From assembly GCF_023920705.1 (NCBI RefSeq), contig NZ_CP094657.1:372001-436000 (forward strand): DNA of 64,000 nucleotides, read 5' to 3'. Below the pieces are notes generated by a model. That model did no database searches, was not told the origin of the DNA, and saw nothing but the letters and a program-made list of their open reading frames with translations. Position numbers and translations under genes: made by a program. This DNA comes from Acinetobacter sp. XS-4. Its GTDB lineage: Bacteria > Pseudomonadota > Gammaproteobacteria > Pseudomonadales > Moraxellaceae. Shown here in pieces: positions 58,245 through 64,000 of the stretch (the stretch's first letter is position 1; every line of letters begins with the position of its first letter).

Positions 58245-60818
58245 TTAAGATTTTTTACGTTTCAAACGTCGTTTTGCTTGTTGAGATGCCATAGCTTCTA
58301 GTGCATCTTTTAGCTCTTCGTCGGTAAAGGTCGTGATGTGCTGCAACATTTGTAAGGTTACTTCATCAAGTACCAACTGTGCGCCAGCAGCCATTTGACG
58401 GAAATTATCATCAAACTCAATTTGGCCTTGGTCATTGGTTCGAATGTAATTTTGCTGTGTAAGTACTTTTAAGAAGCTTTGGAATAAAGCTTTGTCGAAG
58501 AACTCAGGCGAATTAAATTCATATAGAACTGACAAACGTTGTCCAAGTAAATGACTTAATTCTTCAACCTGTTTAGCAGAAATATTACCCGAACCACGTT
58601 GAGTAATGAGTGCAAGCGTCATGTAGTAACGCTCAAGACTTTGTTTAACAGGCGTAGCTAAAACAACAAGCTGATTATGCTCTTCAGTATTTGGTGCAGA
58701 GCTAATTAAGTTACCTTCATCATCTTGCTGAATAAGGTTTGATTGAACCAATGCATTTGCATATTGCTCAATTTGTTCCTTAAGTTCGCTGCTCTTCCAT
58801 TTAAGGAATAACTCTGCTTTTAAGAATGGGTAGAGCGTATAGATGACATTGGTTAAATCTGAACGGCTGATTTTTCCATTATGTTCAACAAGTGATGCAA
58901 CCAATGATGGTAAAACAAAGGCGTGCAAAATGTTATTACGGAAATAGGTCAGAAGAACCGCTTGGTTGTCTTCAATTGCAATAATATCGCCGAGTGCATG
59001 CTGAACTCGTTTAATGAGTTTAAGCTTTAAACCATAAGCAATAATTTCTTTACCAGAAAGTGGAGTTACTTCCATACGTTGGTCATATGGGAAGTTTGAT
59101 GCCAGATCACGGTAAGCTTCAAGCTGCTTAATACAGATTTCTTCATCAAGCGTATGCTTTGGAGTTGCAAGCAGAATAATAGAAAGTAAAGAGACAGGGT
59201 TAATCACCACAGCTCGGTTAATATTTTCTAAAATTGCATGTGCAGAGCTATTTACTGCATCTGAAACCGCTTGAGGAATTGGGTCGTCATTTTTCTCGAT
59301 AAAAACATTTTCTGCATTATGTTGTTTGAGCAGGTCATCAAGAAAAACAGGTTCACCAAAGTTCACGTGGACTTTACCGAAAATACGTTCAATTTTTCGT
59401 AAGGTTTTCACAATACCAAAAATTGATTCAGCTTCTTTCGGTTTACCTTGCATTTCCCCTACGTAGGTTGAGCCTTCCATGAGGCGTTCATAACCAATGT
59501 AGGTTGGTACAAATACAATTGGCTTTGTACGGCCACGTAAGTGACTATGAACCGTCATAGCAAGCATGCCAGTCTTAGGCGGTAATAGGCGTCCTGTACG
59601 CGAACGTCCACCTTCAATAAAGTACTCAAGTGGCGTGTTACGTGACAAAATACTATATAAATATTCTTTAAATACGGTTGTATAAAGGCCATTGCCACGG
59701 AAAGAACGGCGAATAAAGAAGGCACCACCACCACGTAAAAGCTGACCAACGAAAGGCAAGTTTAGGTTATCACCTGCAGCAATATACGGAACCATAAGGC
59801 CCCGTCTATAAATTACATAAGACAATAATAAATAGTCGATGTGACTGCGGTGACAAGGTGTGTAAACCACTTCATAATCTTTTGCCAGTTCACGAACGGT
59901 ACTGAAGTTATGCACATCTACGCCGTCATAAAGCTGGGTCCATAAGCGCGTTAAAGCAAGATCGGCAAAGCGGACTGCTGAGTGTGAATAATCCGATACG
60001 ATTTCATTGACATAGCCAATCGCACGACGTTCAGCTTCGAGCATACTGACTTTCCCGCGAATACTTTCACGGCGGATTGCTTCTTGAACATCGCGAGACT
60101 TCACAACTGACTGCATGACATTACGGCGATCCGATAAATCGGGACCTAAGACCACTTCACGCTGACGATCTAAGTAATCATTTAACGTACTTACAATATA
60201 AGTGGCAGGTGAAAGGTTTGGATAATGCTGTTGCGCATATTCAACCAGTTCACGTAGTGATTGCGGTTCATGAAACTCTAAATAAGATTGGCGGCCATGT
60301 AAGCCAATGTTGACCAATTGCTTAACAGTGCTTGGTGTAGCCCATGTATCTGAAAATAATAGCTTAAACCAAGAGTCTTCTTTGTCTGGTGAGCGGCCCC
60401 ATAAAACGGTAACTGGAACAAGCTCTATATCAAGTTCAGGATTTTCTTGTAAGACTTCAATTAATTTTAATAAGCGTGGTGGAAAAGCATGAGGAGGCGG
60501 ATTCAGTAAATTATTTTCATCATTGTGCTGTAAAAATAAAACTGATGCTTTTTCCTGATGAGTGCCAACAACTAATGGGTCTAACGCAGGTTTTAAATTT
60601 AAACGACGCGTTTCACCATCTACCACCAAAGCATTGCTTCGAGAATGGTTTTGTAAGACATAGCACACCACTTTTTGGCGGTCAGTCTTTGCTTCTGTTT
60701 CTATTGCTTCTGATACTGGTTCAGTAGGAACTTCCCCAAGAACATGTGGTGTTACCACGAGGTCAAGTAACTTACTCGAAAGCCGACGATACATTTGACC
60801 AAACCCACTCTTGGACAT
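58245..60818 (-). CDS. plsB: Glycerol-3-phosphate 1-O-acyltransferase
   Basis: 857 residues, somewhat longer than the 806-807 of E. coli. The catalytic HX4D is H323-D328 in CHRSHIDYL. Further acyltransferase blocks are IRRSFRGN, YFIEGGRSRTGRLLPPK and VPTYIGYE. It makes lysophosphatidic acid from sn-glycerol 3-phosphate and acyl-ACP or acyl-CoA at the inner membrane, the first step of phospholipid synthesis. The basic tail KRRLKRKKS is probably cytosolic. Confidence 0.95.
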   Translation of the reverse strand: MSKSGFGQMYRRLSSKLLDLVVTPHVLGEVPTEPVSEAIETEAKTDRQKVVCYVLQNHSRSNALVVDGETRRLNLKPALDPLVVGTHQEKASVLFLQHNDENNLLNPPPHAFPPRLLKLIEVLQENPELDIELVPVTVLWGRSPDKEDSWFKLLFSDTWATPSTVKQLVNIGLHGRQSYLEFHEPQSLRELVEYAQQHYPNLSPATYIVSTLNDYLDRQREVVLGPDLSDRRNVMQSVVKSRDVQEAIRRESIRGKVSMLEAERRAIGYVNEIVSDYSHSAVRFADLALTRLWTQLYDGVDVHNFSTVRELAKDYEVVYTPCHRSHIDYLLLSYVIYRRGLMVPYIAAGDNLNLPFVGQLLRGGGAFFIRRSFRGNGLYTTVFKEYLYSILSRNTPLEYFIEGGRSRTGRLLPPKTGMLAMTVHSHLRGRTKPIVFVPTYIGYERLMEGSTYVGEMQGKPKEAESIFGIVKTLRKIERIFGKVHVNFGEPVFLDDLLKQHNAENVFIEKNDDPIPQAVSDAVNSSAHAILENINRAVVINPVSLLSIILLATPKHTLDEEICIKQLEAYRDLASNFPYDQRMEVTPLSGKEIIAYGLKLKLIKRVQHALGDIIAIEDNQAVLLTYFRNNILHAFVLPSLVASLVEHNGKISRSDLTNVIYTLYPFLKAELFLKWKSSELKEQIEQYANALVQSNLIQQDDEGNLISSAPNTEEHNQLVVLATPVKQSLERYYMTLALITQRGSGNISAKQVEELSHLLGQRLSVLYEFNSPEFFDKALFQSFLKVLTQQNYIRTNDQGQIEFDDNFRQMAAGAQLVLDEVTLQMLQHITTFTDEELKDALEAMASQQAKRRLKRKKS

Positions 60819-61094
60819 AAGAACTCCTACTTCTTAAAGATAAATCCCAGCACCAAATGCGGAGGGTAATCATTTTGAGGCATTTATTGAAAAAAACAAT
60901 ATGCTAATAGCTTATAAATTATAATGCTTTTGGCATATTTTATCGTTAAAAATCGTATTTTTAGCTGTTTTAAGGGCAATGTTCGTCAGAAGTTGACTGA
61001 TTGTTCCATGTTCAAATAGTTTTTTATGGCACAATAGATTATACACATCTGTCCTTTAATACGATTTTTTACCTGAAATATGAAGGTATCTCTC

Positions 61095-61967
61095 ATGAAT
61101 GCGTTAACCCAAGAACTAGTCGAGCTGCTCACTTTAGAAAAGCTAGAAGAAAATATTTACCGTGGCATGAGCCGTAATCTTGTCGGTAAACGTGTCTTTG
61201 GTGGACAGGTTTTGGGTCAGGCTTTACGTGCAGCATCTTATACAACTGATCGCCCAGCGCATTCTTTACATGCATATTTTTTGTATGGTGGCGATATTAA
61301 TGCCCCAATTATCTATGAAGTAGACCGTTTACGAGATGGAAAAAGCTTTGTAAGTCGTCAAGTTCGTGCGATTCAGCATGGACGAGTCATATTTTCAGCG
61401 ATGGTTTCTTTTGCCAATCCAGAAGAAGGTTTGAACTATCAACATCAAGAACCTGAGTATCCAGCACCAGAAACGCTTAAATCTGAAAATGAGCTGAAAC
61501 AAGGTATTCTAAACTTTGTACCTGAAAATGTACGTGCTAGTTTCATGCGTGAGCGTCATGTAGAAATTCGCCCAATTGATCCGGTAAATCCGTTTCAGCC
61601 GCAACCTGAAGCTCCCTATAATGCGCATTATATCCGCACCCATGATCGTATTCCAAAACAATTAGATGACATTGCCTTGCATCAGGCAATTGTTGCGTTT
61701 TATTCAGACTTTACCTTAATGACAACAGCTTTAAGACCGCATGGTTTAAGTTATATTTCTCCAAGTTTGCAATGTGCAAGTATTGATCATGCAATTTATT
61801 TTCACCGCCCATTGCGTGCTGATGAGTGGATGCTTTATGACATGGAAGCTACAGTGAGTGCGGCTTCAAGAGGTCTCAATTTCGGTCGTATGTGGCAAAA
61901 TGGCCAACTTGTATGCAGTACCGTACAAGAGGGTTTAATCCGTTTACGGGAAATTGAAACCCAATAG
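61095..61967 (+). CDS. tesB: Acyl-CoA thioesterase II
   Basis: 290 residues from the ATG at 61095, with GAAGG eight bases upstream; the ATG at 61080 sits within that ribosome site's lead. Double hot-dog fold marks: VGKRVFGGQVLGQALRAA near the start, and CASIDHAIYFHRP plus EGLIRLRE at the end. It hydrolyses medium- and long-chain acyl-CoA. Monocistronic; ends at a strong terminator. Confidence 0.94.
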   Translation: MNALTQELVELLTLEKLEENIYRGMSRNLVGKRVFGGQVLGQALRAASYTTDRPAHSLHAYFLYGGDINAPIIYEVDRLRDGKSFVSRQVRAIQHGRVIFSAMVSFANPEEGLNYQHQEPEYPAPETLKSENELKQGILNFVPENVRASFMRERHVEIRPIDPVNPFQPQPEAPYNAHYIRTHDRIPKQLDDIALHQAIVAFYSDFTLMTTALRPHGLSYISPSLQCASIDHAIYFHRPLRADEWMLYDMEATVSAASRGLNFGRMWQNGQLVCSTVQEGLIRLREIETQ

Positions 61968-61978
61968 ACCTCTTGAAT

Positions 61979-62005
61979 AGCCATCTAATCAGATGGCTTT
62001 TTTAT
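61979..62005 (+). terminator. Intrinsic terminator of tesB
   Basis: AGCCATCT (61979-61986) pairs with AGATGGCT (61991-61998), followed by six T residues. Confidence 0.9.
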
Positions 62006-62075
62006 TTTTAATGGGAACGATGTGACAAAAAATTGCTCGAATGAAAAGCAACCTCATGTCATATTGTAAATAGGT

Positions 62076-63341
62076 ATGCCAACTGAAAAAAATAATGCTG
62101 ATATGAACTTAAATACACAAATTCTGATTGCCGCCATTTTAGGTTTAGCCTTTGGTTTCCTACTCACCATGTATCCAGATACAGCTTTTGTAAAACATAG
62201 TTTGTATGGGCTTGGAATATTAAGTAGTGTTTTTATCGGGCTTCTTAAAATGCTTTTGGTGCCTTTAATTTTTAGTTCGATTGTTGTAGGTGTATCAAAC
62301 CTACAAGCGGGTGGGCAGTTAGGGCCAGTCTGGAAAATCACATTTTTATGCTGTTTAACTACAACGACTTTAGCCTTAATTTTAGGCATCAGTTGTGCTC
62401 ATTTATTTGAGGTTGGACGTGGCATAGATATTTCTATTTTCCAGACATCTATGCAAAATTATCAAGCACCAGATAGTTTAAACCCAGCAAGTTTTTTCAC
62501 TAATTTTATTCAAAATACTTTAATCAATCCATTTAAAGCATTTAGTGATGGTAACGTTTTAGCCGTTGTGGTCTTTGCTTTATTTGTTGGTGTTGCTTTG
62601 GTGCAGGGTGGGGAGCGTTTCAAAAGTATTCGTGCATTGAGTCACCAGTTTTTTGAAATGATGATGCTGCTGGTTGGCTGGGTCATGAAATTAGCGCCTT
62701 TAGGTATTTTTGCTTTATTAGCAAAACTAATGGCAACGGAAGATATTTCAGTATTAAGTCGCTTGGCTGAGTTTGCAGTTGTTGTAACAGGCACAACCAT
62801 TTTTCATGGTGCTGTTGTTTTACCCCTCTTACTTTGGATTTTTGGTCGCATGAGCCCTTGGACTTTTTTCAAAGGGACACGTACAGCATTAATTACAGCA
62901 TTTGCAACCAGTTCTAGCTCTGCCACGATGCCGCTTAGTATGAAGTGTGCACAAGAAAACTTAGGCGTGCGCCCTCAAACAGCGGGATTTGTTATCCCAC
63001 TTGGCACTCAGTTAAACATGGATGGTACCGCTTTATATGAGGCGGCAGCTGCACTGTTTGTAGCAAATTTGGTGGGACTGGATTTAAACCTGACACAGCA
63101 AATTATTGTGTGTTTAACAGCAATGATTGCATCACTTGGCGCACCTGGAATACCTAGTGCGGGCATGGTGACTATGATTATGGTTTTACAGTCGGTGGGT
63201 TTACCAGCTGAGGCAATTGCTATTCTACTGCCAATTGACCGCTTACTAGATACGGTAAGAACGGTGGTAAATGTGCAAGGGGATATGATGATTAGTGTGG
63301 TCGTAGATCGTTATACGAAAGATAAAGATATCAGTGTTTAA
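62076..63341 (+). CDS. Dicarboxylate/amino acid:cation symporter (DAACS family)
   Basis: 421 residues, about eight helices and two hairpin loops. The first hairpin has the serine-rich TSSSSATMPLSM, and the substrate helix has GTQLNMDGTALYEA. A second hairpin region ASLGAPGIPSAGM is clear, and DRLLDTVRTVVNVQGD carries the arginine/aspartate site. GltP/DctA-type transporters import glutamate, aspartate or C4-dicarboxylates with protons or sodium. Which substrate is not visible. Alternative start at 62103 is possible. Confidence 0.92.
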   Translation: MPTEKNNADMNLNTQILIAAILGLAFGFLLTMYPDTAFVKHSLYGLGILSSVFIGLLKMLLVPLIFSSIVVGVSNLQAGGQLGPVWKITFLCCLTTTTLALILGISCAHLFEVGRGIDISIFQTSMQNYQAPDSLNPASFFTNFIQNTLINPFKAFSDGNVLAVVVFALFVGVALVQGGERFKSIRALSHQFFEMMMLLVGWVMKLAPLGIFALLAKLMATEDISVLSRLAEFAVVVTGTTIFHGAVVLPLLLWIFGRMSPWTFFKGTRTALITAFATSSSSATMPLSMKCAQENLGVRPQTAGFVIPLGTQLNMDGTALYEAAAALFVANLVGLDLNLTQQIIVCLTAMIASLGAPGIPSAGMVTMIMVLQSVGLPAEAIAILLPIDRLLDTVRTVVNVQGDMMISVVVDRYTKDKDISV

Positions 63342-63350
63342 TACCTCTAA

Positions 63351-63390
63351 ATAAAAAAAGCAGGATTTTAAATCCTGCTTTTTTTATTTT
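63351..63390. terminator. Bidirectional intrinsic terminator
   Basis: AAAAAAAGCAGGATTT pairs with AAATCCTGCTTTTTTT between the symporter (plus) and the 63389 gene (minus). Confidence 0.92.
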
Positions 63391-64000
63391 AAGCGGCTTG
63401 AAGCTCTGCTCTTTTTGCTGCTGGAGATTGCGATAAATAGCTAACCGCATCTTCAGTGCTACCTTCTTTGACTGGATCATACCAAGGCATGAGGTAATCA
63501 ATTTGTTGGGCAATTAACCAGATTGGGTTTGGTAAAACCTGATTATCCTTTCGGCTAATTTTGTACCATTCTAAAGCAATCTTCACTGGGAAAAATCTAG
63601 ATTTAGCGGCATCTGAAAAACGTGGATCTTGTTTCATAATGTGTGCAGCACCATCTACCCATAAACCAAGTACCAGTACAATCACTGCAAGGCTTAAATA
63701 GTAGCGTGGAATGTAGCCACCACCAAGATGACGATATAAATCAAAGGCGACCGTACGGTGTTCAATTTCTTCTGAACCGTGCCATTTAACCAGATCGACC
63801 ATTTCAGGATCAGCGCCTAATTCTTCCCAACGTTTGTTATATAGTGCATATTTACCTAATACACAGGTCATATGTTCAACAGTGGCAACAACGCCTAAAC
63901 GGAATAAATCCCATTGGCCTTGTAAGAAATTTGGAACTTCTTTATCAAAAGGTTTATCTGCCAAAGCTGTCGTAAATAAATAGTTCATAATGTCCAGATT
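63389..64000 (-). CDS. Metal-dependent hydrolase-like protein (PF10118 type), 5' end outside window
   Basis: At least 199 residues visible; no in-frame stop lies between the first in-frame ATG (63988) and the window edge, so the protein very likely extends upstream. Sequence LGADPEMVDLVKWHGSEEIEHRTVAFDLYRHLGGGYIPR (parts WHGSEEIEH and RTVAFD) has the E-E-x-x-H pattern typical of the family of predicted metal-dependent hydrolases with a ferritin-like di-metal motif. One or two membrane-associated helices follow. Function unknown. Confidence 0.75.
   Translation of the reverse strand, partial: NLDIMNYLFTTALADKPFDKEVPNFLQGQWDLFRLGVVATVEHMTCVLGKYALYNKRWEELGADPEMVDLVKWHGSEEIEHRTVAFDLYRHLGGGYIPRYYLSLAVIVLVLGLWVDGAAHIMKQDPRFSDAAKSRFFPVKIALEWYKISRKDNQVLPNPIWLIAQQIDYLMPWYDPVKEGSTEDAVSYLSQSPAAKRAELQAA

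Overview
The window is a chromosomal segment of a gamma-proteobacterium, almost certainly Acinetobacter (calcoaceticus-baumannii group or a near relative). The evidence is low GC with AT-rich spacers, an astCADBE operon preceded by a glutamate dehydrogenase gene, an mlaFEDCB operon, typical Acinetobacter versions of dxs, plsB, recG, hemF and tesB, and an AdeT-like periplasmic protein. Species cannot be fixed by eye. I see no rRNA, tRNA, insertion sequence, prophage or CRISPR array. Both ends cut through ordinary chromosome, and the last gene (minus strand) runs off the right edge.

Layout. 1-5 kb: orphan ParA-type ATPase, membrane-anchored nuclease-like protein, exported protein, lipoprotein, methyltransferase, alpha/beta hydrolase. 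5.3-15.3 kb: amino-acid permease, a 1 kb AT-rich regulatory gap, glutamate dehydrogenase, then astC-astA-astD-astB-astE. Together these form an arginine-to-glutamate-to-2-oxoglutarate catabolic block. 15.3-24.7 kb: accessory envelope and stress genes. They include a cysteine-free protein with 11-residue repeats like LEA proteins, a subtilase with a small anchored partner, a second hydrophilic repeat-like protein divergent from a LysR regulator, an Asp/Glu racemase, another LysR divergent from an EamA exporter, a YciI protein and lipoproteins. 24.9-28 kb: glyQ-glyS. 28-30.4 kb: AT-rich cluster of small membrane, Sel1 and LprI-like proteins.

30.5-39.5 kb: a radical-SAM plus DUF4130 putative DNA-repair pair, an HPP-CBS membrane protein, PspC, an acyl-CoA dehydrogenase and a large lipoprotein. 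39.6-45.4 kb: aroE, hemF, ribA (minus strand), then dxs and suhB. 45.5-47.7 kb: a DEAD-box RNA helicase behind a long, apparently structured leader, with a repetitive RGG-like basic tail. 47.8-51.4 kb: a small membrane protein, then mlaFEDCB (outer-membrane lipid asymmetry). 51.4-64 kb: corA, LOG-family protein, Nudix hydrolase, comF-recG, SDR protein, AdeT-like protein, plsB, tesB, a dicarboxylate/amino-acid symporter and a partial PF10118-type protein.

Most of the window is core metabolism and envelope maintenance. The least explained parts are the LEA-like/subtilase/LysR cluster at 15.3-20.6 kb, the radical-SAM repair pair, the structured helicase leader, and the hairpins upstream of and inside the gdh-ast block. 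Functional statements come from recognised motifs and family knowledge; no database search was run.
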